Shown in pieces: positions 43,577 to 56,100 of a DNA stretch of 64,000 nt. The translations under genes were made by a program, and so were the position numbers. Every line of letters starts with the position of its first letter. Positions within the stretch are counted from its first letter, which is position 1. Source of the DNA: Crotophaga sulcirostris (taxonomy: Eukaryota; Chordata; Aves; Cuculiformes; Crotophagidae). The stretch spans positions 4,213,385-4,277,384 of the forward strand of contig VYZB01000030.1 of NCBI GenBank assembly GCA_013397455.1. The letters are read 5' to 3'. A model generated the notes under the pieces. The model worked only from the letters and a program-made list of their open reading frames with translations. It did no database searches and was not told where the DNA came from.

Positions 43577-44645
43577 TCACAGTATCACAGTATTACAAGG
43601 CTGGAAAGGACCTTTGAGGCTCCCCTGAGCCTCCTCTTCTCCAGGCTAAACAGCCCCAGCTCCCTCAGTCGCTCCTCACAGGGCTTGTGCTCCAGCCCCT
43701 TCACCATCTTCGTTGCTCTCCTCTGGACACACTCCAGTATCTTGACATCTTTCTCAAACCGAGGGGCCCAGAACTGCACACAGGACTCAAGGTGTGGCCT
43801 AACCAGTGCTGAGTATAAGGGCATGATAACCTCTCTGGTCCTGCTCGCCACACTATTTCTGATGCAGGCCAGGATACCATTGGCTTTCTTGGTCACTTGG
43901 GCACACTGCTGGCTCATGTTGAGTTTCCTGTCTACCAGTACTTCCAAGTCCCTTTCTGCCTGACTACTCTCCAGCCACTCTGTCCCCAGTCTGTAGCTTT
44001 GCATGGGGTTATCGTGTCCAAAGTGTAGCACCCAGCATTTGGACTTGTTAAACCTCATCCTACTGGAATCAGCCCATCTCTCCAGTCTGTCAGGGTCCCT
44101 CCGTAGGGCCATCCTACCCTCTAGCAGATCAGCCCTTCCTCCCAGCTTGGTATCATCTGCAATCTTGCTAATGATGGACTCAATCCCCTCATCCAGATCA
44201 TCAGTAAAGATATTAAACAGGACCGGGCCCAACACCAATCCCTGGAGGACACCACTGGTGACTGGTCACCAACTGGATGAGACACCATTCACCACCACTC
44301 TCTGGGCTTGGCTATCCAACCAATTCCTAACCCAGCACAGAGTGCTCCCATCCAAGCTACGGGCTGTCAGCTTCTCTAGGAGTCTACTGTGGGAGACAGT
44401 GTCAAAAGCCTTGCTGAAGTCCAGATATACCACATCCACAGCATTTCTCTCATCCACCAGGCGAGTCACACGGTCATAAAAGGAGATCAGGTTGGTCAGA
44501 CAGGACCTACCCCTCCTAAATCCGTGCTGGCTGGGCCTGGTCTCTTGGTCATTCTCCCAGGCTTTCCCCTCTGCTGCTGAGGAAACCCCAGGCAGGACCT
44601 CGCAGACTAGAGCTTTATGGCCCTCTTCACTGCTCCCAGCATGTT
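43577..44645 (-). mobile_element. CR1 copy with the longest reverse-transcriptase remnant
   Basis: Two adjoining open frames. The first includes QHGFRRGRSCLTNLISFYD and VVYLDFSKAFDTVSH. After a small frameshift around 44240-44265 the second runs 217 residues with [18 protein letters not shown], the catalytic ADD (preceded by Ile rather than Phe or Tyr) and the C-terminal domain to [13 protein letters not shown]. The 3' UTR has a deletion, going almost straight from coding end to tail. It is 5'-truncated, with no ORF1 and no endonuclease, so it cannot move by itself. Confidence 0.92.
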
Positions 44646-47358
44646 GCAGAGCTCCTGCCCTAGGAGGAGCCACAAACAAACTCACCTTGTACAGATGTCG
44701 CGGAACCACACCTCATCCTTTCCATTGTAAACAGTCATTTGGTCGGCAAATGTGTTTCACCGGAATGTTGGTCATGTTAACAAGCAGCACAGCCAACAGT
44801 GATACAATGAGAACTCACTGACCAAGCAGGAAAGAAGGTGACACAGATGCGTATCAGTGTAACAGGCTGCCAAGAGCACATACACCCCTCAGATAATCAC
44901 CACGTGCTGCAGAGCAGCTGCCACACTCTCCAGTAGGAACATTTCAGCAGTGGGCAAAGCAACCTCCTCAGCAAAACCCATTCCCACATCTGCCAGATGC
45001 TTTGAATTGTCCAAAGAATGGTCCAGCACCCACCATCCCACACACAAGCTTATAGACCTCCTTTATCAGCTCCATTAACCACACAAATTCCTCCTGGTAA
45101 CACACAAATTAAGGTTCACTACCTGCAAACTGCTCTCCCATCTCCTGTCATAATAGAGGTGGAATTTAAATCTCTGGGTAATCAAAGCAAGTTACTTGGG
45201 CTCCAAGAAACTATTTCAAACTGCTGCTGGGAAAAGTGCCAACAGGACCTCTTACAAGTTGGCCAGGCACATAAGATTAAGTTGAGGCTGCTCAGGAAAG
45301 TAAACTATTTTAAAGATATTAAGTTGACCTTGCAGTGTTTGAGTACTTCCAGCAGCGATATCTGTCTCGCCAGGAAGGGAGAGACCTCTAAGAAGTGGTC
45401 TTTCTCCTTCTCCGCCCTCCCACTTTGGCCCCTGCTGGCCAGCCCTGGGCCAAATGACGCAGAAGGTAAGTGCCTGCACTCCATCACTGTCCTTAGCTCT
45501 ACATTCAGAGCCTGCCTGTTGAGAGGAAGGCTCAGTGCCACAGATGCCCTGCTTTCTATTTCCATCAGCCACGGGAAGCCTGCCATCTCTTCCAGCAGGA
45601 GAGGAGGAACAGCTCAGGATCTCACCATGTGCTGGACCCGTTTGACTTCATTTTCACAGTGACCTGTCAAAACTCTTCAAAGGGACATGAGCCTGGGCAG
45701 GGAAGAGTTCCTCTTTCTTCCTGCCCCTCATCTGCCCCCCCCTTGTCCAGGCTTCGTGCCTGTCACCTGCTTCCCGGTTGTTCTGTGCCCAGATACCTCC
45801 CACATGGCTCATTCAGGAAATCGATTGCAGGAAGCCATAAACAACCAGGTCACCGGCTTTTGGGAGGGGAGGAAAAGAAGAATAAAGAATGAGGTAGAGG
45901 AAGAATAAATGGACATGAACTTGCGTGACCAGACACCAGCTGTCAGGATCCACGGGATGATTGCTGTAGACATAGCTGAGGATCCTTTGGGATCAAAGCA
46001 TTTAATGCCACGGAGCTACACCTTGGAAAGGAATCCTCTGGAGACAGGATGATCAATACTCCTTCCCTGGAACTGGGCTGTACACAAACAGCCTGGTTGA
46101 GGTAAGCAGTGTGGTCTGCTCTGCTGTCGTTAGCAACTCTTCTGCTTCACAGAGATTAAGTGACAGTTTTCTCCCTAGCTGTCCTTGTCATCTGCTGCTG
46201 CTTCAGCAGCCACTGCAGTCCCAGGCACCCCAAAAAATCAAACCTCAGCGCTTTACTGGGACCACCATCATCCCTTTCCAGTCTGACATTCCAGAAGTTA
46301 CCTGCACTGCAGTCTCATGGTTACACATTGCCTCCTCCTTCCAGCTGCCAAACGCTCTCGTGGGTCATGGATTTTTGAACCTGTGACTAAACCGTAGGGC
46401 TCCTTGCTGTGGGGTGCCTTGCTGTGGGGTGGCCCGGAGGCCACCAGTCTATCTGTGTTCAAAACAAAAAAAGTCTAGGGTCTGTTAATTATTAGCATCC
46501 CCTTTCCAGTTTTAAAAGTCCCTAAGCCTCAGATCACTGAATGCTGGGAAATCTATTAGGGATGGATCTTTCTCTTCTTGCCAAGCTGTTCTGCAGCATC
46601 TGTTACTGGGCACTGCAGGAGAGCAGGGAACTCTCTGAACCTACATCAACTATTTGATGCCTTTATGACTCTGGAGTGGCAGCCCACAGCTCTCCAGCTT
46701 CTCCCCCAAACTCAAGACCTACACTAACACACCTTACTGAACAAGTGGACCATATTCTTAAATCAGCAAGGTTTTTATTTCAGTGCTCGGAAGAAGTCTC
46801 AAAGTGATTTTGGGACAAGCCTCTGCTTGCTGGTGGCCTGGAACATCCAGAAGTCAGCTGGAGAGACTGTGGTCAGAAATGCTCCCCAAAATCCTTGATC
46901 TCGCCTTAAGAGCATTGGGATATTTTGTTTTATTATATTTAAAGTCTCCAGGCACAGTTCAAGAGGACTAAGGTCAGGAAGCTTCATGTTCAAAGCCTGT
47001 GGCTCAGCCATTGTCTTGACTTCAATGGATATACCAGGGGATGTTTATCTTCTTACCTCTAAACTTTCCTTTTGTTTACCACACTCAAAATAGAACTACG
47101 TGCATTACTATAAATCAAAGGACTATTCATAAACACTGTGATTTATAGATATTATGATGCAATAAATATAGAAGAAAACATTAAGAAATAAAAATTTTCA
47201 TGGTGTGACATTTACAGTGCAATTTTGCTTTTACCAAGTTAAAACAGTCAGTTGCCTTAAAACCACACTGGTTTATTTTGCTGTTCTCCAGTTCACATCA
47301 CATGGACTCTTAGCCATGCAAAGCACAGTTCCTTAAAAGGACTTCAGTATCTGAAGCC
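44646..47358. other. Intergenic
   Basis: No repeat or gene recognised; AT-rich from about 46900 to 47300. Confidence 0.6.
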
Positions 47359-48060
47359 ATAGAATCATGGGATTGTTTGGGATGGAAGGGATCTCAAAGC
47401 CCATCCAGTTCCAACCCCCTGCCATAGGCAGGGGCACCTCCCGCTGGATCAGGGGGCTCAAATCCCATCCAACCTGGCCTCGAACACCTCCAGGGATGGG
47501 GCAGCCACCAGTGCTCTGGGCAACCTGGGCCAGGGCCTCCCCACCCTCACAAGAAACAGTTCTTCCGAAGATTTCATCTCAATCTCCCTCCTTTCATCTG
47601 AAAGCTGTTCCTCCTCGTCCTGTCCCTGCACTTCCTGATCAAGAGCCACTCCCCAGCTTTCCTGGAGCCCCTTTCAACACTGGGAGGCTGCTCTAAGGTC
47701 TCCTCAGAGCCTTCTTCTCCAGGTTGAACAACCCCAACTCTCTCAGCCTGTCCTCGTACAGGAGGTGCTCCAGCCCTTGGATCATCTCCACAGCCTCCTC
47801 TAGACTCACTCCAACAGCTCTAGGTCCTTCCTGTGCTGAGGACTCCAGACCTGAATGCAGGGCTCCAGGTGGGGTCTCACCAGAGCAGAGCAGAGGGGCA
47901 GAATCCCCTCCGTCCCTCTGCTGGTCCCACTGCTTTGGATGCAGCCCAGGACACCGTTGGTTTCTGGGCTGCGAGTGCACGCTGCCGGCTCATGTTGCCC
48001 TTCTCATCCCTCAATACCCCAAGTCCTTCTCTTCAGGGCTGCTCTCAATCCATTTTCCCC
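47359..48060 (-). mobile_element. CR1 fragment
   Basis: About 700 bp beginning ATAGAATCATGGGATTG, same subfamily as 2577-3170. Confidence 0.88.
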
Positions 48061-50254
48061 CCACCCTTTGTGTGTGCTTGGGACTGCAACAGAAAACTGT
48101 TGGCACATGCTAATGAACAGGACTGAGTCCCACAGGTGACAGGCTACTGGGAAGCTGCACTGTATCACCTGCCCTGATCTTTGGGCTCTCACCTTATTCC
48201 TCATCAGTTGCCCCAGCATCAGTAAAACGTTTCCTCGGGCAAATTTTCAAGGAAGGAGAAAAGAGGAAGACCAAGAATTCATTATCAGCAAGAAAATCCC
48301 ACAAGGTACCGCTGCCCTTCTACCCTTTGCTCCAGCACTTACCCCTCAGGAAGACTCACCAAACCAGCAAAAAGCCAAATTAAAATGATGTGTTTCCTGA
48401 CACTTTGGCATTCCCCACAAGGACAAAGATGAAAGCAGCCAGGAAACCACCAAGTCCTTTGCAAAGAAAGCGAGCTGATGAGCAAGGGCTCTGCCAGACA
48501 AATTCCCTGCTGCTCTTCCCAACATGGATGTGTCCTGCCAGGCTGCCAAAGCAGCTCTAGTAAATCCCGAGGGAGCTGCTGCATCCTGGAGCACTGGAGA
48601 AGGTCACCTTCACCAGAATTGATACACCGAGAGCAGGTAGGGGCCAAGGTGCAGAGCCCCATACTGTGGTGGGGAGGAGAGAGCAATGTTCCCCCAGCTC
48701 AGCACACATTCGTGGACAGTAAGGGACATTGTGGTGGTTAATCCTTTGGCTTCTGCTCCTATCTTTGTGCATGGACCTGGGCAAAACAGCAACACTGATT
48801 TAAGGTGCTCTGCTGCCTTGCCCAGACAGGAAATAGGTTCCTGTGCCAGGGTCCTGCAAGCAGGGGACTCTTGAAGCTTCCATTTGGCTGTGGAAGCAAG
48901 GAATTTATTCTGAAATCCTGAAGAAATGTGGGAGGATGAGGGGAAATCTCTGCAACGCTAGTCATTGGAAGTCAGGAATCAAGGCTGAAGAGCTTAAAAC
49001 TTGGGCAATTTATGATCTGCTCCAAACCACCCAAGCACGCCCACACCAGAGAGACTGCGTCTGCACATAAACAATTTACCTCAAGCATCAATGTCTGCTC
49101 CTGGGATAGATCTTGCCAGCTGTGTTCACTTCAGACGTGGGAAGGCTCCAGCATCACTGTGAAAGCGGAGGAAGATGGAAGTGGCAGTCACACAGGTACT
49201 TCAGAAGCCATCGTGGATGTATAGTCTGAGAGATTCTGCTCATTTCTGTTTTACCCTGTTGATGGTAAACCACTCCCCAACACCACAGCTTTGCTCCTCA
49301 TGGAGAGGCAGTTTGGCATTGTCATGGGCAGAAAGAGACAAGGTGGAAACAGTGAAAAAGCCATCAAGGCAGGCAAAGGAGAAAAGCAGGACTCATATGG
49401 TAAAAAGCCCCCGATATCCCAGCCAAACTGCCAACCCCTGCAGGTGCCCACAACACACCAGCACTGATGGTCAAGTGCCAGAACAAATGACAAGGTTACT
49501 GAAAACACAGGAGTACAAACAGCTGCTCCCATTACTACCACAAACACCCACTGTCACAACTTCCCTTGTCAGCTCCACTACAGGCAAAGGAAGAACTGAA
49601 CCAAACATTTCTCTTTGATGTCAGAACCAGAAAGTTCCTACTGAAAGTGCTTACGTTGGAGAACCAGGGTCTGACCTCCACCTCTTCCAAAGGGTCAGCC
49701 AAGCACCTCTCAAGCTGCTCCCACAGCAGTGTCGGCCACATATGCTTGGCAGGCGAACAGAGAGTGGTGGAGGTTGGGCAGACAGGCAGGATACAGATAA
49801 GCCAAGAGCCAACACGAACGGATGCACATCTAACGCAAGCATGGGAGTAACAAGGAGGAGGAGGGGAAGGTGTCAGGGCAGTGACACCAAGGATGGACCA
49901 AAAGGAACAGGCAGGTGGGAGACAGTGCATCACAATTTATTCCCAAAGAGCAAAGGGTGTCTGGACTTAGCTGTTTTCTCAGCAAGCCATGGACATCAGC
50001 AGCTCCCAGAGTCATCCCAGCTTTGTTTAATACCTCCCCTTGGGATGAAGGCTCCTACAATCACTGCAGAAGTCAGGACAGTTGGCTCAGACAAGAGACC
50101 TCATGCCACATCCCAAAGGCCACATTTAGGCTGCTAACAGCAGAGAAGGGGCCTCTCCAAACAAGCCTATGCCTCCCGCAGCCTCCCCCTGGCTGGTTTC
50201 TCTCCCTGAGCTTTCTCTGCACACAGAGGTGGTGGCCAGCATCGCTTTCCTCTC

Positions 50255-50435
50255 AAAGCTGGGAGGCAGGAGGTCATTGGAGCAGGCAGAAAGGCAGCCC
50301 TCACCTGGCTGCTGCAGAGCCAGTTCTAAGTCACTTTGAGCTTCTGCTCCCCTGCAAGAGCTCCTGCAGCAAAGTTTCCCTTCCTCCTCCTCCTCCTCCA
50401 TTACCAGCCCTGTAGGAGCCAGGCAGAGCTGCTCT
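50255..50435 (-). repeat. Unidentified inverted repeat pair, arm 2
   Basis: Intergenic partner of 18935-19135, about 31 kb away. The same reading frame is open in both arms and the main length difference is a multiple of three (extra GAG codons). Confidence 0.75.
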
Positions 50436-51664
50436 TCCCATCCCTGCATCTCTAAATTTGCCTGGTTGCTGAGCACGTCTATTCTCGGCAGCCAAAGGCA
50501 GGCAAGATGAGGGAAGCGAAGCGCACGCATCAGTCGCGTCGTGAACAACATCGGTGCCAAGTTCTTCTCTGCTGTAGCCGGTTCAGACAGAGAATGTGTC
50601 TGATGTGGTACTGCAAGCCAAGTTACACAGTTTGGGAAAGAAATTAGAAAGAAGTTCTTTCCATACCACATGCATAGGCAATTCTCAATTATCTGGGGAT
50701 ACAGGGAGAAGCAGAAATATTCATTAGAACAGAAGAAACCATTTAATACAAAATACAGATCAAAGTGATCAAATAAGAGCAGGACAGAAAAGCAATACTA
50801 TTTTGGGACACCAAACCCCCACACTGGTCTGAGCCGAGAACAGGTAAAGCAAAATAAGTTGTCCTGGCCCCAAAGCAAGTCCTGATAGCCCTGAGGTCTG
50901 CCAGAGTCTGCAAAGGCAATTTCCTGCTCTGGGCAGCAGCATCTGTGATACAGCTAATCCCCAGCTAGGCTGGGAGGATTGAGGGCTGACAGCAGGGCTT
51001 GTCTCCCCAGTGGAGAAGGGAGGGAGATGCTATGCATACAGCTATTTGGTCCCCCAGCAAAGCAAAGAGTGGAGGCACAAGTGAATTAGTTTTCATATGC
51101 ATAAAACCACAGTCATCAGCTGGACTGGGTTTCCAAGGCTAGCAATGAGGGCAGTAACCCCTGACAAGTGTATCAAGTCAGGAAAGCTGGATACATCCAT
51201 CACGTCTTATCTCCTACATATTGAAAAATAAAAACAGTCCCTCCCTCTGGAGGGACTTAATCCTCTAGAGAGGATTAAAGTCTATCAGTCAATGGGCTAC
51301 CCTGGGGAGAACAATCCTGCATGGTGATAGCTGAGATCCTATCAGCAAGCGATCATTCCTCAGAGAGGAATTAGAGGGGAGCACAGGCAGCCTGGAGGTA
51401 GGAAAGCATTTGTCTGCTTTTAGCTTCCCTCCTAACTCATGGTGGCATTTCAGGCAAAGCAGCTCCCATTTTCATGCCTTGTTAATCTCAGTGGCACAAT
51501 CGGAGTGAAGCCAAGCCCAGCTCTGGTTCTGGCTGCACTCAGCTCCCACTGGCTGTAATTACAGCCTTTTTGGTTCCAGTCTGAGGCACCTCGAAGGTGG
51601 CACCCAGGATTGGACAGCACTTTGGAAAACCCTGGTTGCAGCCAGACCAACCTGTGTCAGAGAG

Positions 51665-51760
51665 GATCATAGAAACGTTCGGTTGGAAAAAAGACCTTTG
51701 AGATTGAGTCCAACTGCACCTGTGCACTACTAAACTACATCTCTGAGCACCTCTTCTTTT
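51665..51760 (-). mobile_element. CR1 3' end fragment (about 95 bp)
   Basis: GATCATAGAAACG followed by GGTTGGAAAAAAGACCTTTG and the decayed start of the UTR. Confidence 0.75.
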
Positions 51761-52045
51761 AAATGGAAAGTATTTCTCCTAGTTATTTGGCAGCACCTCA
51801 CACTCTGGCAACTGCCTCAACTCTCGAGTTTTTCATTTTTTATTGTCACCTTGTGGTGGCCGTGAACTCCTGCAGCTTGCGGGACACCACCAGCCTCACC
51901 CAACACAACTGAGAACAAACAGGTTTCTGCTAAGGAGGAGACATTCGGCCTCTCCACAGATCCTTCTTGAAGATCTGTCGCACAAATAGCTCTTCTGTGC
52001 TGGTCTAACTCAGCGCAGAGTAGCTACACAGGTCAGCTACAGCCC

Positions 52046-52425
52046 ACACTGGAGCTCGTCCAGCTGTTTAATCTGGAGAAGAGGAGGCTGAGGGGAGACT
52101 TCATCACTCTTCGCAGTTCCTGAAAGGAGATTGTGGTGAAGTGGGTGGTGGTCTCTTCTCCCAAGTGACAAGTGATGGGACAAGAGATAATGACCTTAAG
52201 TTGCACCAGGGGAGGTTCAGATTAGATATCGGGAAAAATTTCTCCACGGAAAGGGTTCTCAAGCACTGGTAGAGGCTGCCCGTGGAGGTGGTGGAGTCAC
52301 CATCCCTGGAGGTGTTTAGAAGGCAGGTAGATGAGGTGCTCAGGGATCTGCTTTAGTAGCGGGCAGGTACGGTTGGACTCGATGATATCAAAGGTCTTTC
52401 CAACCAAACGATTCCATGATTCTAT
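52046..52425 (+). mobile_element. CR1 fragment
   Basis: About 380 bp ending GATTCCATGATTCTATGG. It lies just beyond the predicted UBL7 3' end. Confidence 0.88.
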
Positions 52426-52574
52426 GGAACACCACTCACTCAACAGACACAGGTTTGCTCCGTAAGAGGAGTGCCCTCTGCTGCCCTACAACAGGCATAG
52501 CCTTTTCCCCAGTTGTCTCCATGCAATGAGCCCATCACCTCGCAGATCTGGAACACAACCACCCAAACAAGAGG

Positions 52575-53014
52575 GAAGTGAATGCAGTGCCTTTAATAGT
52601 TAAACAGATGGACCACAGCAGCAAAACAAGCTAGACTGAGGCACGGCAGGCGGGTGGGAATGAAACCACAGGCAGAAGAATGTGTTGACAGATTTAAGGC
52701 TGCAGAACCGTAGGTTTCCAACACACAGAGCCACTTCATGCTGGACAAAGTTCTGAGGTCTCATCCTCTGGCGGCTGGAAGGAGGAGGTTGGAGAGAGGT
52801 CTCTGGAGCTGAAGGTTCTGCCCTCAGCATGGTCAGCGCTCTCTAACAGGAGCACAGTGTCCACCTGCAAGTAAAGGAGCAGCCACCCCAATTGCTACAT
52901 GGCAGAAAGAGGAAATCCAGTGCAGAGAAGAGGTTTCAGGGTCAAATCCCGGACAAAGGAATGTCACAGCTGCCTCAGTGCAACTCACCAGTCCAGACTC
53001 CCCTGCCCAAAATG
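52575..53014 (-). other. UBL7: UBL7 3' UTR (predicted)
   Basis: About 440 nt from the stop to just past a minus-strand ATTAAA at 52592-52597, a common variant polyadenylation signal. No canonical AATAAA was seen closer. Confidence 0.5.
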
Positions 53015-53152
53015 CTAAGGAGCCCCACCAGCAAAGATGAGCTCCAGGGCAGCCTGAATGTCCCCTCCAGTGGCCTGCAGGGCTCGGAGACTTAGCTCAT
53101 CATCATGTATGCCCATGTCTCGCAGCTGCTGAAGCTGTGGCTGCCACTGGCT
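53015..53152 (-). CDS. UBL7: UBL7 coding exon 10 (UBA domain and stop)
   Basis: 138 nt ending in TAG at 53015-53017. Contains the UBA core with the MGI loop and the closing AALELIF helix followed by AGGAP. Confidence 0.96.
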   Translation of the reverse strand, partial: SQWQPQLQQLRDMGIHDDELSLRALQATGGDIQAALELIFAGGAP

Positions 53153-56100
53153 CTACAGACAGGAAACAAAAGATGCCAAGGGTAGGTGCGAGAGTCGAAA
53201 CAGAAACAAAACAGCCTTCTCCACAGCTGGATTCTCCCACTTCTCTCTAGGTGGGAGAAGCTCAAACCCTTGCTGCAAACTCCTCAAATCCACCAGCCCA
53301 CCCCTCCTGCTTTCACCCAGTACTTTTCTGTCTGTCACATCTCCTGCAAGCACCACTTTGCCAGTGATGCCTCTTCCAGCTTAGTGTGCCACCACCGGTG
53401 GCAGCTGGAAGGATCATCTCACCCTCCAATGCAATATGGGAATTTCATGGGCTCCCAAAGGAAGAGGTGGCAACACTGACCTGCAGGCTGGGCTGCCCTG
53501 AGGCCTGCAGGGCATGCTGCAAGGCCTGGCTGAAGAGGTCGTTGGTGATGGGTGTCCCTGACTGGACGCTGGACGACATCGGGGATGTCCCAGAGGAGTG
53601 ACCCTAGGAGGAAAGAAGTTGGATATGGATCAGGAGAACACTTGTCACAGGAACCAGAGCCAGCACAGGGCAAGGCCTGCTGCACCCCCCACTACCACGC
53701 CTCCCTGAGCCCATATAGAAGAGACCCAAGCCATGAGAAAATAAATCAGCAAGGACTTCCAGACCTGAGCTGGGCTTGCGCTGGGTCAAGCACTGGTTTA
53801 TGGCCCAGATGGATCTCCTTAGCTGCTGCACTGCCACTGTACCTGGGTGCCGGGGGTGGGCGTGTGGGAGCTGCTCTCCGGGGTGCTCGCCAGCGCCAGC
53901 GCAGTCGCCAGCTCGCTCTGCGTGATCGGCCGGGGTCCAGCAGCCCCGGTGTAGCCAAGGGAAGCCGGGCGCGAGCCAGAAGTGCTGCTGGATGGTGTAG
54001 ATCTTGTGCTCTGCATGGAGAAAAACAATCTGAGGCTGGCGTCTGCGTCCCCAGCAAAGCCTGGCTCATGCACTCAGCCCCGGGGATCGCTTCCCTACAA
54101 CACTTGAAACTCAAGTGCAAAACTTTTAATGAATAAATACAACAGACTCAGATGTGCCTTTTTTACACAAACTCAGCTTTTACAAAGCTGTGGAAGCTGG
54201 CAGTAAATCTTCTAATATATCATCCATCAGTTTAAAGACAATGTGTTATTGGCCTATAACAAAACAATTTGCTGCTGAGAGGCCAACAGTGAGCCCTGAC
54301 AGCCAAGAGGCTTCTCTGCTCTGCACTGGTGGGACACCATCTCGAGTACTGTGTGCAGTTTTGGGCACCACAATATAAAAAGGACATAAAACTGCTGAAG
54401 AGTGTCCAGAGGAGGCCATAAAGCTGGTGAAGGTTCTAGAGAGGAAGTTGTATGAGGAGCAGCTGAAGGCACTTGGTCTGTTCAGCCTGGAGAAGACTGA
54501 GAGGGGATCTCATAGCTATTTACTGCCTTCTCACAAGGGAAGGAGGAGAAACAGGTGCTGATCTCTCTTGTGACCTACGAAAGGACTAGAGGTAATGGCA
54601 GGAAAATGTGCCAGAAGAGGTTTAGATTGGATATTAGGAAGAGGTTCTTCACCCAGAGGGTGGTGGAGCACTGGAATAGCTCCCCAGGGAAGCAGTCATG
54701 GCACCCAGTCTGCCAGTATTCAAGAAGCATTTGGACAATGCCCTCGGTCACCTGGTGTGAATGTTGGGAGTGTCCTATGTAGGGATAGGAGTTTGACTCA
54801 ATGATCCCTTTGGGTCCCTTCCAACTTGGGTAATTCCATGATTCTATGATTTTTTTTTGCCTCAACACATAATTTTGCTTTACAAAGTACTTTGTAGAGG
54901 AAAACCTCCCCGTATTAGAGAAGAAGGGCAGGGACCAACACTCCTAGGCTTCTCAGCCATGCTTATGTGTGCACAACTCCAGCTCTGCGTCAATTTGACG
55001 ACAAAGGTGTTTACTCTGAGGACAAGTGCTGTTGAGAGTTGTGCTTCTGCATTCTTTTGTTGTGACCCTACCACAGCACTCAAGAAAATCCTAACATGAA
55101 CAGTATCCAAGCATGCCACAATCAATGTGTTTGTCTCCACAAGGACCCCAGGAGTCAGAGCCGCTCATGCTGTTCAAGACACAGGAAGCGAGAACACTTG
55201 GAATCTCTAAAGGCTACAAGTTAACCCAATACTGCAAGTCCATAACAGCCATTCCACCCAACCTGGCCACTTACCTGGTGGAAGTCATCTTCATCATCAG
55301 AGATACCTTCAAACAGAAAGCCACCTGCAACAGAAAGGAGCATCAATAGATGCAGAAAACCAGGTGCTAGCAGGGATTAGGACATGGATCTGTTACAGCG
55401 AGTCCACAAGAGGACCACGGAGATGATCCAAGGGCTGGAACACCTCCCCTGTGAGGACAAGCTGAGAGAGTTGGGGTTGTTCAGCCTGTAGAAGAGAAGG
55501 CTCCAGGGAGACCTTAGAGCAGCCTCCCAGTACTGAATGGGGCTCCAGGAAAGCTGGGGAGGGGCTCTTGATAAGGGAGGGCAGGGATAAAATGAGGGGC
55601 AATGGTTTTAAGCTGAAGGGGAGGAGATTGAGATGAGATTTTAAGAAGAAATGTTTTCCTGTGAGGGTGGGGAGGCCCTGGCCCAGGTTGCTCAGAGAAG
55701 TGGTGGCTGCCTCATCCCTGGAGGTGTTCAAGGCCAGGTTGGATGGGGCTTTGAGCCCCCTGATCCAGTGGGAGGTGTCCCTGCCCATGGCAGGGGGTTT
55801 GGAACTGGATAGGCATTGAGGTTCTTCCATCCCAAACCATTCCATGATTCTGTGATGAGGCTCCAGAGGAGAACTCTGCAGAGTCCATGGCCATGCAGGC
55901 GGGCCCAGCCCCAGCCAACGCACTGGTTAGGACAGAGGCCTCAGCACCAACAAGTTCACACACAGCAGGTCAGAGGAAGACAGGTCAGGCCCACTGTTTG
56001 CACAAAACAGAGGCCACAGCACTCTGCTACCAGGAATCACTATACACGTGCGTTTGGGACAGGCCCTGAGGCTGAAGTAGACCAGATGACTCTCACAGCA

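Larger units (their letters stand above)
48061..52045. other. Intergenic
   Basis: Apart from arm 2 of the inverted pair and a short CR1 tail, nothing recognised. It contains a 20-bp near-palindrome TCCCTCTGGAGGGACTTAAT/CCTCTAGAGAGGATTAAAG near 51240-51280. Confidence 0.55.

Noticed and set aside
45018..45662. 214-codon open frame on the plus strand, intergenic
   Set aside because: No conserved motif, no splice or promoter context, and unremarkable composition.
49175..49618. 147-codon open frame, intergenic
   Set aside because: No recognisable domain; overlapping frames on both strands are open to similar lengths, which suggests base-composition effects.
53604..54136. Plus-strand open frame opposite UBL7 exon 8
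   Set aside because: Antisense shadow of the Ser/Thr/Pro-rich UBL7 exon.
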